Position numbers and translations under genes: made by a program. From assembly GCF_000006405.1 (NCBI RefSeq), contig NW_003201605.1:38502-67543 (forward strand): a stretch of DNA of 29,042 nucleotides. Reading direction: 5' to 3'. The notes under the pieces were generated by a model that did no database searches, was not told where the DNA came from, and saw nothing but the letters and a program-made list of their open reading frames with translations. The DNA comes from Perkinsus marinus ATCC 50983. Its lineage: Eukaryota; Perkinsozoa; Perkinsida; Perkinsidae. Shown here in pieces: positions 10,163-19,601 of the stretch; position 1 is the stretch's first letter, and each line of letters opens with the position of its first letter.

Positions 10163-10975
10163 ATGGCACATAGTCTCAATAGGAGCAATGTTGTCGAGCC
10201 GGCACCACTCAGTGGCATGGCGCGGTTTCGCCTGTGTTTGGTATGCTCTGTCGTTTTCATCGACTTCATCGGTTTGTCATTACCTCTCAATATTATACCA
10301 GTGTTAGTGGATGTCAAATCACCACATCATTTAGTAGGCTGTGAAACCCTGGGTATGGGCAAGGCATATTCCATAACGTCCTTTGCCCACGCCGTTGGCA
10401 TGACTATATCTCCTCCGTTGATGGGGAGGATGTCCGATAGAGTCGGCCGACGCCCTATGCTACTCGTCTCAATGCTTGGGATAGCAGTAGCTTACACTTG
10501 TCAGGGCCTCACCAAAGACTATTGGTGGTTCGTATTCTACCGCTGCATAACGGGTNNNNNNNNNNNNNNNNNNNNNNNNNNNNNNNNNNNNNNNNNNNNN
10601 NNNNNNNNNNNNNNNNNNNNNNNNNNNNNNNNNNNNNNNNNNNNNNNNNNNNNNNTTATGCTCTTACTCAACTCGATTGCGATCTATCTTGTAGACAAAT
10701 GGATCCTCTTCAGTACAACAATTGCGATCTTTTATTCGGGATGGCCTAATATTGTCGCCGATCTGGCCCCCAAATCCAGGATCGGCGAGCTTATGGGGTA
10801 TATGACCTTCTCTCAAGGTGTGGGAAGGCTGATAGCAACAGCGTTAGCCGGCCCTTTATACGACATGAACGTGAACGTCCCATTTTCTACTGCATCTGGT
10901 GGCTGTCTAATAGCAGGCCTCATGTCTTGGGGCATGTACTATCGAATCAAGCAACAATCGACTGGCATCAGATGA
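10163..10975 (+). CDS. MFS transporter, second of a tandem pair, interrupted by an assembly gap
   Basis: Close paralogue of the MFS gene at 7180. The visible N-terminal part includes VVFIDFIGLSLPLNIIPVL, CETLGMGKAYSITSFAHA and motif A (GRMSDRVGRRP); the C-terminal part includes KSRIGELMGYMTFSQGVGRL, matching GELMGYFTLFQGAGRL of the paralogue. The ATG at 10163 (MAHSLNRSNVVEP) is preferred to 10100 because the N-terminal tail then has the same length as in the paralogue. About 190 residues of the middle are missing at the N block, so the real gap must be several hundred bases, not 100. The frame continuing across it is chance. No stop or frameshift is seen in the parts present. Confidence 0.8.
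   Translation: MAHSLNRSNVVEPAPLSGMARFRLCLVCSVVFIDFIGLSLPLNIIPVLVDVKSPHHLVGCETLGMGKAYSITSFAHAVGMTISPPLMGRMSDRVGRRPMLLVSMLGIAVAYTCQGLTKDYWWFVFYRCITGXXXXXXXXXXXXXXXXXXXXXXXXXXXXXXXXXXMLLLNSIAIYLVDKWILFSTTIAIFYSGWPNIVADLAPKSRIGELMGYMTFSQGVGRLIATALAGPLYDMNVNVPFSTASGGCLIAGLMSWGMYYRIKQQSTGIR
10556..10655. other. Assembly gap of exactly 100 N
   Basis: A run of 100 N inside the second MFS gene. The round number suggests a placeholder for a gap of unknown size. The paralogue predicts about 570 missing bases. Confidence 0.95.
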
Positions 10976-11618
10976 ACATGTGGCTTCTCATATTCCAAGT
11001 CGTCACAGGGTAGGGCCAGTTCTCACCATCTAGATAGGCATTTCTCTGGTTTTTACAACAGCTGCTCGTCTGTCTTGTATCAACTTCGTTCTTACATCGA
11101 CTGTTCTTACTAGGGGTTGAGCAGCTTTTTCGATGGTCCCGAATATTATTGAGAAGATTAGCCACCCACTGCTAGATGGGCCAGCTTCTCACGAGTTTCA
11201 CTAATAATCGCATTTATTGTACTTGCGTTATAGCAGTTCGATCATATAGCGAACAGGCTTATTGAGTGGTGAGTTCGTCTCAAAGTATCGTTTTGAAGTT
11301 CGGCAGCTTCGACACAAAGCACTGCCTGCCAGAGCTTGTCTCCATAGTACTTATCGAATACTCCCTGCGCACGGCTGGTCAACCAGGTTGACTCAACCTA
11401 CGGGTCTAAACTCCTCCTTCTGGACAGGCTCATGCCTCGCCTGAGTTTCGGCCGGGCTACGTCATCGCTATGTCTACAGTCTCCATCGGCAATTAATTTT
11501 ATCATAGTTTTCCTCTGATATTTGCTTGCGATTGATATCATACCATAGAGATGCTTGTTTGGTTATGCATCAAAGGGGCAAGGGACGTACAGTCAACAGT
11601 GATACCGCTTTGGTCGCT
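10976..11618. other. Intergenic
   Basis: Between the second MFS gene and the transglutaminase-like gene, both on the plus strand. Frames at 11262-11444 and upstream of 11619 have no recognisable content. No repeat seen. Confidence 0.4.
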
Positions 11619-12700
11619 ATGGCCTCTCTGAGGTGGCTACTGTATCTCTCGTCACTGCTCTGCAGTTTCGCGCGGATCCCTGAAGATCCAGTGGTTTTCC
11701 TACAATCGTATCAGCGTCCGATCGACAAGGGGAAAATCTCGATAGAGTTTCTATTGTGTCAAGTACGGCAAGCCCAGCTCACAAGAAGGAGGTTCCCCTG
11801 GGGTCAGCAAGTGGCCCATTCTCTCTTCCTCAACGACGTATTGCCGTTCGCCTCTCTATCGGAAGAAGCGAGTGACTTCCGTGGTTGCAATGGTTCAAGT
11901 GGCCACGGCTCGGAGTTCATCAGCTTCATGCAGTCTCTAGTGAAACCGTGCTTAGATGCCACTTGCGCTGTCATGACACTCAACGAGAAAGCCTGGGAGT
12001 TCACCAAACCGCCAATTACCTTTGTGGCCGCCCCTCCTAATGAGGCTGATCCCTACAGCCTCTACGATGTGATCGAAAGGAAGAGTTCCTCTTGCACGGG
12101 TGACTCCGGAGCTACACTCGTAAATGGTGATGTCCTCGTGACTCAGGTCTGGCCTTGTACTTGGTAGCGGCGCTGAGGTCTGTTGGTGTACCAGCGAGAG
12201 TTGCAGGGACACCTCACTGGAATAAGGGCGATGTCGAGTGTCCCAATGGAGATAAGGATGCTCCGTGTGGCAATCACAACTGGGTAGGAGGCGTCTCTGT
12301 CGGTTCTTTCAAGGATCCACGTGTGCTTGTGTATCAGGTAGAGGCGTATATCCCCGAGCATGGGGAGAGTCCAGCCGGCTGGGCAGTGGTAGATCAACGC
12401 AGTGTGCCTCTGCGGGCTCTTAATACTTCTTTTTTCATTCCCTCACCAGCTCACGACCAGGATGGTTCCACCGTGAACCATACGATTTACGCGGCGTCCT
12501 TTGCTCCGCCAGAGATGCTACTCCATGAATGTGACTATCCAGTGGGATTAGGGGTGCACCCAGCGAAGAACTTCCCTCTGGTTTTCGACTGGTCCTATCA
12601 ATCAGTGCCGGCTTGGAATACCACTGTCATGTACCACAACTTGGCCGGCCGATGGTATCGCGAAAATTGCCCGGCTGCCGCAGCTGCCGAGATTGTTTAG
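11619..12700 (+). CDS. Secreted transglutaminase-like (Transglut_core) protein
   Basis: Exons 11619-12099, 12147-12283 and 12338-12700 give 326 residues. The first 18 residues (MASLRWLLYLSSLLCSFA) look like a signal peptide, so I took ATG 11619 over 11526. Then comes LFLNDVLPFASLSEE and the core of the papain-like transglutaminase fold: SSSCTGLALYLVAALRSVGV with PARVAGTPHWN, then GNHNWVEAYIPEHG and WAVVDQ. The triad is C159, H204, D225. The pattern (LNDVLPYA, SCTG, VGVPAR-VGTP-W, GNH-WVE) resembles bacterial transglutaminase-domain proteins more than animal cross-linking enzymes. Intron 1 is 47 nt. Intron 2 is 54 nt and contains no stop, so the unspliced frame reads through it; removing it restores WVEAYIP, the expected family sequence. 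Activity could be amide hydrolysis or cross-linking; the target is unknown. Confidence 0.85.
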
Positions 12701-13041
12701 TCATCTGTTGTCGTCGAACATCTCTCATTTGTTGTATTGTTGACCCTTTTCGACCCCTATAGTATCTGTGGTGTGATAATGATCAGGTTCCCCCAGAGAT
12801 TCCTAGCGAGATGGGCTAGTGATTTCCAAAGTAGAGGGGAAAATGGCCCATCTCGCTGTACAGGCAGACGGCGACGCCGATCTAAACAAAGAGATTCATG
12901 TTTGTGATCTTGAAGACCAGGTCTTTCACATTCTGGGGAGCACATTAAGAGTATAGGAGCCAGTGACGATAACAAACTACCACGGTGTTGGAATATATGT
13001 TGGCTTTCCTCACCTGAGCATAAGGATTCTCTCTTTTACTG
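12701..13041. other. Intergenic
   Basis: 3' flank of the transglutaminase-like gene. The 72-codon minus frame (12757-12975) has no recognisable content. Nothing else seen. Confidence 0.4.
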
Positions 13042-13437
13042 TAGAATTTGGATAGAAGGGTACAGAAACCAACATGAGAGTACTGGCACAATTGCCCCGG
13101 TAAACGAAATTGAAGTTCTGGACAACGAAGTCGATTTTCCTAAAGGGACGAAATTGGAGGTCTGAAGGTGTACTCGACGAAATTGAAAGTTCTGACGAAT
13201 TCGAAGTTTTAAAAGTCGAAATTGAAACTTTTATTCATACGAACTTGAACTTCCTATCGACTTCAGACGAACTCGAATGTTCTACGACGAAGTTGAAAGT
13301 TCTAATTGTGAATATGATCTTCCCAATTCGGATTCGTACCTCCAACTTCGCGCGTCCCGACAGAATTGATGGTTCCAAAAACGAACTAGATGTTTAAAAG
13401 GTGTATAGAATTCGGATAGAAGGGTACAGAAACCAAC
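13042..13437. repeat. Degenerate repeat block bounded by 32-nt direct repeats
   Basis: A 32-nt sequence containing GATAGAAGGGTACAGAAACC occurs at 13042-13073 and again at 13406-13437 with one mismatch (tagaattt versus tagaattc). Between them, roughly 13095-13400, lie many degenerate copies of an element like ACGAAATTGAAAGTTCT at irregular spacing. The 95-codon plus frame here (13110-13397) is repetitive and probably not a gene. Confidence 0.7.
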
Positions 13438-13947
13438 GAGAATCTCCCAAAAATGACTCAGAATTCTCGTCTTGTCACCACCACGTGTACTTGGCCATGT
13501 GCCATGTGCATATTTCCGCATACTCAACTACCGAGACACGTCTTACAGGGGCTACAACATAGGCGAGATTTGCTCCTAAAACTCAGGCAATATCTCAATT
13601 TGAGGTCCTCAAAATGCATTCTAGGGCACCTCAAATCCTGGTTGACCATAACATAACTTAATTAGATATCACAAGGCCTCTGAAATTCTCAGTCGTGAGA
13701 GCTACGACGTGAAATGCCTCCCTGAATTGTGTTGTCTTTGTCCCTTCCTGCCAAGGGGGGGGCCTCACTGGTTTGTGTTGGCCCTGTCCCTTCACAATGT
13801 TGGAGGAGAAGTAGGGAATCCCTCTCGGCCAACTGGCACACTGTACACACGATTGCTCACTACGGATGTCGAGAAATTTTCCGAGCAAGGTAGCGGTCAT
13901 TGTTATTGCATGAATGACCATTCTCAGTTTCCTCTCGTATTATCACT
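13438..13947. other. Intergenic, upstream of the FSH1-like gene
   Basis: Contains a run of eight G near 13754. Frames of 67-87 codons on both strands are unrecognised. No clear feature. Confidence 0.4.
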
Positions 13948-14821
13948 ATGGTAGCTGCTTCTACAGCCAGCAGCTCGACCTCTGGCGAAAGTGATCCCAC
14001 CTTGGCCCATCGTGTTCTCTGCGTTCATGGCCATGCTCAGAGCGCTGAGGGCTTCCGTCAGAAGACTGGTGGTATCCGGAGGCAGTGCAAGAGACTAGTC
14101 CATTTCGAGTACGATATAACCAGCAGGTCAGTAGTGCTCCTTGTCATCCCCCTCTATCTCAGCTTCCTCCAAGGGCCCTTCGAGGTGCCTCCAGATGACG
14201 TTTTCGCCAGCCATGACCCTGACAGCGAGAAGACTTACACTTGGATTGATCCTAAGAAGGAGAGTCCGGTAGGTTTGTAGGCGGCGTGTGTGGTTTCCTA
14301 CAGTTTCTTCTCCAGGAAAACTTGGGCGAGTTTTTTGTAGAGAGCATTGCGAAGGCCATGACCCCAGAGACACAGGGCTTGTTGGGTTTTCCATGGGTTG
14401 CCTGCCATCCTTCTTGCTATGGCTCGGTACCCTCAGGCATTCGAAAATGTGAGCTATCGTCATCATCTAGAATCGCTGATCATCTGCTCTCGGTCATTCT
14501 AGGTTAAGTTCATCATCCTTTGTGGCGCATTTTTCCCACAGAATAATAGTGAGCAGGAAGCAGAAATTCGTGCTTGTCCCCTGTGGCCCAAGGTGATGTT
14601 ATAAACAGTCGCCTCGTCGCCACTAACTGGCATCTCGTTAGGTTCGGGCGATGTTCATCTGTGGCAAGTCAGATCAGGTGGTCGCCGAAGACCGTAGCCT
14701 TAGAGTTGCCAAGATGTTCACTGATCCAGTTATATTCGAACACGCCAAGGGCCACATGGTCCCCGCAGAGGCTCGGAAGGATGTTAAAACGTTTGTTCAG
14801 GAATCTCTGGAGTCTGAGTGA
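13948..14821 (+). CDS. FSH1/OVCA2-family serine hydrolase, spliced, with two frame breaks at the active site
   Basis: Alpha/beta hydrolase of the FSH1 (ovarian cancer gene 2) family, small esterase-like enzymes of about 220-240 residues; the model gives about 223. Exons 13948-14108, 14163-14268, 14316-14448, 14503-14592 and 14642-14821; introns 54, 47, 54 and 49 nt. Signatures: RVLCVHGHAQSAEGFRQKTG, FLQGPFEVPPDD, nucleophile elbow GFSMG, AILLAMARYPQAFEN with VKFIILCGAFFPQN, catalytic Asp in FICGKSDQVV, catalytic His in KGHMVP. In exon 3 the frame shifts twice within about 15 bases: GLLGF is read in one frame, SMGC in the next, AILLAM in the third. Each break needs one extra base, at a run of T (14387-14390) and near CTGCC (14402-14406). 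No splice site explains this. It may be sequencing error or the start of decay. Confidence 0.8.
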
Positions 14822-15310
14822 CTTTCAACTACGGGGCTGAGTTTCTGTTACTAACTGTGCACTGCTCGTGATGGTGGTATTGTGTTCCATACCTTTCGGC
14901 CATCGATTTTGCGGTTGGGGCCACCGTTCCAGCGAACAACTGAAATCACCTTCGCAGACGGTGGCGGTCGAATGAGGAAATTAATCACACGGATAGGGAC
15001 ATCAATTTCGGGTTGTAGTCTCCACCACACAAATGAAGAGCTCTTGAAAGTGCGCAATAATGTATGCGGATGGAAGAGCTCCTCGCTGCGTGAAGTCATG
15101 CTCTGTGGAAAGCTTGCCGTCTGCAGTGTTCCATCTTGCCCGTACCTATTGCTTCCGTTAGCCTGAGAAGAGGCGTCATCGAACTTAGTTAAAATTGCAA
15201 CCCGGAATTGATGCATTTATCCACGAAACGATTTTCCATAGTTGACCGCCACCACCAAATTGACGCTCGCGAATGTGACTTTTCCGATCGCTAGGAGTCA
15301 ACATTTCCCT
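14822..15310. other. Intergenic, upstream of the rhomboid-like gene
   Basis: Overlapping frames on both strands (14882-15166 plus, 14851-15216 minus) with no recognisable family. I treat it as flanking DNA. Confidence 0.35.
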
Positions 15311-16567
15311 ATGCCCCGCCGTAGTCGGCTTCGCCCTAGAGTACTGCTAGTGGCACTGACTTTGGCCCTCGGAGGACCAAGGTTGATGTGGAGCGTGGGC
15401 GAGACGGTGAAGAGCGTGCCAAGTCTGCTCATCCTACCGATAGTGTGGCCCATGGCCTCCATCAGCGCCACTGTCAAGGCGTGCCCAGTTATGGCCTCCC
15501 TCCTTGGCCTCGCCCTAGGATCATATTTCCTCCAGTGGTTGATGCGAATCGTCAAGCCAAGAGTAGCAGCTGTTAAGGGTAAGTCTCCATCAGGCCCTTG
15601 AATGAGACTGACAGTTTTCCTATCAGATGAGTTAACCTTTGAACCAGCGCCGCTCTTCGGTCGCTTCCAAGTGTGGCGGGTCTTCACATATCCCCTGGTT
15701 CATCCCAACTTCGCCAGCCTTATGGTATCGACTATTCATCTGCTTTTTAGCTTGGACTTGGAGTCCACTCCCAACATCGATCTTCCTGGTGGGGCTAACC
15801 TGCGCTGTGGCGCCGCTCCCATTTCCGCTGGCTTCTGCTACCCCCTCTGTGGCATCGGGTCGAAGCATCTCGCAGTGCTCGTGGTCTTAGCAACAGGCAC
15901 ATCAGTGTTGGTCGGGTCGTGTGGCCGACTAAGGGACAATTGGACCATCGTATTTGGAGGTCTATCGACCGTATGCTATGCTGTTGATGGTGCTATCATT
16001 ACTATCTATGTATTGCTTGCTGGTGCCGGTGTAACACTGCCGCCCGACCCTTCCTTTGTTTCCGTCAGGCTGTTCATCGCAGCACTGCAACTATGCATGG
16101 ATTTAGTCACTTCGGAGCCTCGAAAGTCTTTCCTGGACTTCGGCTCACTTGCGCACTCAACAGCCTTCCTCTGCGGTGTAGCCTACGTCACATTTGTAAC
16201 TCCCATGTTGGGCTCTACCAACCACTCGTGGCCGGAGCGACTCTTCCGGCCAGCATTGGCGGGCTACCCGCGTTACGTTGTACCATGTCAAGGGAGCTCA
16301 ACAAGGTGTTTGAATATCTTGCATCCGAGCCTTCAAGTCTCACTATACAGCGTGCGCATCTTCTGGTCAATGCTCAGCCTAGTTGTGGCCGTCTTAATGG
16401 CTATTGCGATCTCTCGGAATGTCCCAGGGAGACCTCAGCGGCTACCGGTGATGTCAGAATTGGATCGGCTAGTGGGCGGCTACTCCACTGAAGCTAGACG
16501 GGCCGAGCACTCGAAGCGTCCTACTATGGACGAGAAGCCCACAGGAGGTTTGGGAGACATTCTGTGA
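15311..16567 (+). CDS. Rhomboid-type intramembrane serine protease
   Basis: Exons 15311-15578 and 15627-16567, joined across a 48-nt intron (GTAAGT...TATCAG), give 402 residues. Rhomboids cleave membrane proteins within the bilayer. Seen in order: a hydrophobic segment near 60-80 (MASLLGLALGSYFLQWL), the L1 loop and WR motif (FQVWRVFTYPLVHPNFASLM), several further membrane segments, a GGLS serine in VFGGLSTVCYAVDGAI where the family has GxSG/GxSx, and DFGSLAHSTAFLCG where the catalytic His segment (AHxxG) lies. A last hydrophobic segment (MLSLVVAVLMAIAI) precedes a polar tail rich in Arg and Glu. The second glycine of GxSG is replaced, so activity is likely but not certain. Start is uncertain: 15242 is also open. 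Alveolates use rhomboids on the cell surface, but location cannot be read here. Confidence 0.65.
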
Positions 16568-16955
16568 ACGTAAAACTATTTTGTATCATTTCTTTTGTCA
16601 ACTATTGTGTTCGTCAAGTCGGGGGTAAATGTTATTGCGACTTGCCGTTCCCTTCTCGGAGGTCTCCACTATTGGGGAGATGAATGAGGTTACACTTCTT
16701 CTCACCTACCTTTGATGGTTAGGGCTGTGTGGTAGGCTCTCACGTAGCCGATCTGTCTCCACAAGAATCCTCCAACAACTACTGCGCATACTTCAGAACT
16801 CTATCTATCCCATCTGACTCCACTTCCCTCAACACAACAGCTATTCTATTCGGTTCAGTCCGCCAACAAAAACTCTCTTAGGGTGACGAGTACCGCATTG
16901 GAAAATACTTCAGTGATTCTCAAAATAATCATATATGGACGTTGATCCGATGCAA
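16568..16955. other. Convergent intergenic region
   Basis: Between the stop codons of the rhomboid-like gene (plus) and the second DMT gene (minus). It carries both 3' ends. No gene or repeat seen. Confidence 0.5.
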
Positions 16956-18077
16956 TCACTCTTTCCCGATAATCTGGGGGACAGCTCCATCTCTACTGGC
17001 CGTGATCGGAACATTCACCACTTCACGAGGCTGCCGTGTTTCCTTCCAACCCAGGATCTTCTCCAGTAGTAACAAACACGTCGAACTAACAATCATCACG
17101 GCACCTCCGACACTGAGTGGATGCACAGGGGACGAGGTTGCTATCCGTTGCCACACGAAGGACAAGGCGACGTCCAGCTGTCGGAGCATGGCGCAGTTTT
17201 GGGGCTTCTCAATTTGCATGGCCCTGTTGAAGGCAAACTGTGTGCCAACTCCAAAGATGCCAGCGATAATACCGAGTTGATATGCTCTTGTGTTGGATGT
17301 GAATGGAGGTAGCTGGAAGGAATTCGGGATAGACAAGGCCACGATGGTGCTCATGACAGTGCCAGCGACACCCCAATAGAAGACCATCACGTAATAGTGA
17401 ACAGCACCTCCGACGTAGCGAACGACAATAGGGACAAAACCGCCGATCAAAGCACCGAGAAGAGAGGCGAGGATAGCCGAGACGGTGGTATCTTTCCCGC
17501 CGTCCTGCGGAGCTGCTGCTGAGCCGAAGAGGAAACTCGGCCTGGCGACGAAAATCACACCAGTGAAGCCAAGGAAGAGGGAGCACACCTCCACTTTAGT
17601 CGAGGGTTCTCGTAACAAACAAACTGCATAGAGCATCGTGAAGAGGGGGTTTGTGAAGAATAGGGCATTGGCATCGGCTACCGGCATGCTTCCGATCGCG
17701 TAGTAGAGAAGGAAGTTGGACATCGCGCCGAGAAAGCCTCTGAAAAGACACACCAGACGGATGCCATGTGGACCGACTGGGTTAACTCCTGCATAGTAAC
17801 AAGCTATCAGGCAGACCAGTAGTTGTATGAGAGATCGTCCGAGCATGAGCTGGGCACTGGAGAACGTATCACTCGCTAAGTGAGCACAGACTTGCATGAG
17901 GGAGAAGAACAAAGCAGACAGGACACAGAGGCCACTGCCGAGGAGGGACGTGGGACCAACTATCGTCCTGGGCTGACTGGTTTCAATGCTGCTGCTGCTA
18001 GATCGAGAGATCACAACCAGCTCGACTTCATTCGACCGCGGAGTTGTTGGTGATGAGAAGGCTCGGGGATTGGCCAT
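16956..18077 (-). CDS. DMT-family (EamA, SLC35G-like) transporter, paralogue of 1550-2659
   Basis: Drug/metabolite transporter of 373 residues, intronless, about ten membrane segments. It aligns without gaps with the other DMT gene over the first 180 residues after a serine-rich N-terminal tail (about 1-44). Shared blocks: LFFSLMQVCAHLAS, RGFLGAMSNFLLYYAIGSMP, DANALFFTNPLFTMLYAV and EKPQNCAML. Start ATG 18077 gives the same N-terminal length as the paralogue's internal ATG, which supports both choices. The two copies are 14 kb apart on the same strand, so they are dispersed rather than tandem duplicates. Substrate unknown. Confidence 0.85.
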   Translation of the reverse strand: MANPRAFSSPTTPRSNEVELVVISRSSSSSIETSQPRTIVGPTSLLGSGLCVLSALFFSLMQVCAHLASDTFSSAQLMLGRSLIQLLVCLIACYYAGVNPVGPHGIRLVCLFRGFLGAMSNFLLYYAIGSMPVADANALFFTNPLFTMLYAVCLLREPSTKVEVCSLFLGFTGVIFVARPSFLFGSAAAPQDGGKDTTVSAILASLLGALIGGFVPIVVRYVGGAVHYYVMVFYWGVAGTVMSTIVALSIPNSFQLPPFTSNTRAYQLGIIAGIFGVGTQFAFNRAMQIEKPQNCAMLRQLDVALSFVWQRIATSSPVHPLSVGGAVMIVSSTCLLLLEKILGWKETRQPREVVNVPITASRDGAVPQIIGKE

Positions 18078-18338
18078 AGACTTGTTACACTGTGAGTTTA
18101 CTGTTTCGCTTCCTCCTTACCCTGATGTCAATTGATAATAGCCTCTGTGTAATGTCACTAGCAATCTACACCAGCCGTGAAACATGATACAAATCCGTTA
18201 CGTAATCCGTCGTCACTCCGATCCACAAGCACCCGAACTTGACACAAGACTGATGGTCATTTGAAAACATCGTAGCTCGGTGGAAAGGCGGAGGACATGA
18301 TGATACCAAAAATTAATCTTCCCGCCAAGCTTCGGTGA
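18078..18338. other. Upstream region of the second DMT gene
   Basis: Should hold the promoter for the minus-strand DMT gene. No motif recognised. Confidence 0.35.
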
Positions 18339-18687
18339 TCAGTGCTTGAACATGGTATCATCAACTCTCAACGGGGCTACCAATAGGGTCATGGCAGAGG
18401 CGTAAAGTAAAGAGATGACGAGTAGTAGCCGAGAACATAAGAGAAGAGCTCGTCCCAGGCTAAGGAAGCCTACGAGACTCGTACCGGTGACATGCTCATC
18501 AAGGTGCTCATGCACACTATCAAGAAAATGGTATCGCCAACGGCGATTCGCCATCAACAGCCTCTTTACTGCCTGGCGAGCAAGGCGAACCGCTAAGATG
18601 TGCATCACGGAGTTGGTACGAACAGTCGCCTTGAGGCGACAGTGGGGATGGACGAAGAGACGTTATAAAGAGCGGCTTTCAACGTAG
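18339..18687. other. Overlapping open frames on both strands, coding status unclear
   Basis: The minus frame 18608-18339 (89 codons) contains a hydrophobic stretch (ALLLCSRLLLVISLLYASAM) that could span a membrane. The plus frame 18415-18687 (90 codons) is very basic. They occupy the same bases, so at most one is likely real. Neither is recognised, and neither extends by an obvious splice. Confidence 0.2.
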
Positions 18688-18889
18688 TGGGCGCATCTTC
18701 TCCCCAAGGCCTGGTCGATTCACCAGCTCCTTGTGCCATGTTATGAGCGCTTATCAGCCACGATCAGTAACTCAAGTTGACTGACGGTAACGCCGGAGCC
18801 CCAACAATCTGGTGTTTGCTCAAATGGCCTGCAGCCTTCTCCCGCATGTCGGTACCAGAAATGTCGACCTTACCTTCACATAGTGCATT

Positions 18890-19369
18890 TTGCGACTATT
18901 TTTCAACTATTCAAATTCACCGGTTGTTGCGGAGCCTAAAATTGTCCACGTAACCATGGAGGAAGGAGGGTATGGGAGTTACCACTACGCTGATGCTATG
19001 AACCTTCTCGCTGATGTGAGCAAGCACAAATTTCGGAAGTTTGCAAATATAGATAGAATGATCGGAATCCGGTATATGTCCCTTTTCTGTCACTGAAGTT
19101 CACCCTCATGAACAATGGCTCGAAAACTTACCTCAGTTAGTTCCGCACTGGGAAGACTTACCACATTCCGCATCTTATTCGAGATGCGTTCGCGAAGGCT
19201 CTCTTCAAAGAAGCCGTCTCGTGGCTCTAATCTTGCCTTGAAAGAGAGAAAGGTCGCGACACCATACACGCACCACAAATGCGGAATTGCATCACTCATC
19301 GGGCGCGCGCGAAATTCAGCTCATTTTCAAATTTTTGATCGAACGATCAAATTTCAACTTGCCTCCTAG
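18890..19369. other. Possible short gene, strand unresolved
   Basis: On plus, 18890-19096 includes EPKIVHVTMEEGGYGSYHYA and 19115-19369 begins MARKLTSVSSALGRL. On minus, 19299 begins MSDAIPHLWCVYGVATFLSF and meets good donors (GTAAGT) at about 19164 and 19133; a later minus stretch reads KVHSISVVVTPIPSFLHG. I cannot decide between the strands and recognise no family. Confidence 0.25.
19328..19354. promoter_or_regulatory. Inverted repeat centred on TGATCGAACGATCA
   Basis: AT-rich arms continue the symmetry (aaattt on both sides). It lies about 30-55 bases upstream of the minus-strand ATG at 19299, so it could be a protein-binding site or a chance palindrome. Confidence 0.25.
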
Positions 19370-19601
19370 ACCTAACAGCGATCATAACCTCAGTTGAACA
19401 TTCTGGGGATCATCTTGCGGGATGCTCCTCGAGCCACAGCGGTCTCTACCGCTCCTTTCTGAACAAGCTATAGTTTAATCGATCTCCATTCGTAGCAAGA
19501 TGTGAAATAGACACATTTTTACATCGTAAATTTTGTACATTAGTCAATCACAAGAGCATCATATTATCAAAACTTATCATCAGTTGACTTAACCTTCCCT
19601 C

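Noticed and set aside
14376-14410. Programmed frameshifting like that reported for Perkinsus mitochondrial cox1
   Set aside because: This is nuclear, intron-containing DNA and the local sequence does not look like the AGG/CCC sites described there; indel or decay is simpler.
14681-14700. ACCGTAGCC resembling part of the dinoflagellate/perkinsid spliced leader
   Set aside because: Only about nine bases match, and they lie inside the last exon of the FSH1-like gene.
15298-15687. 129-codon minus-strand frame
   Set aside because: Antisense to the rhomboid-like gene and without family content.
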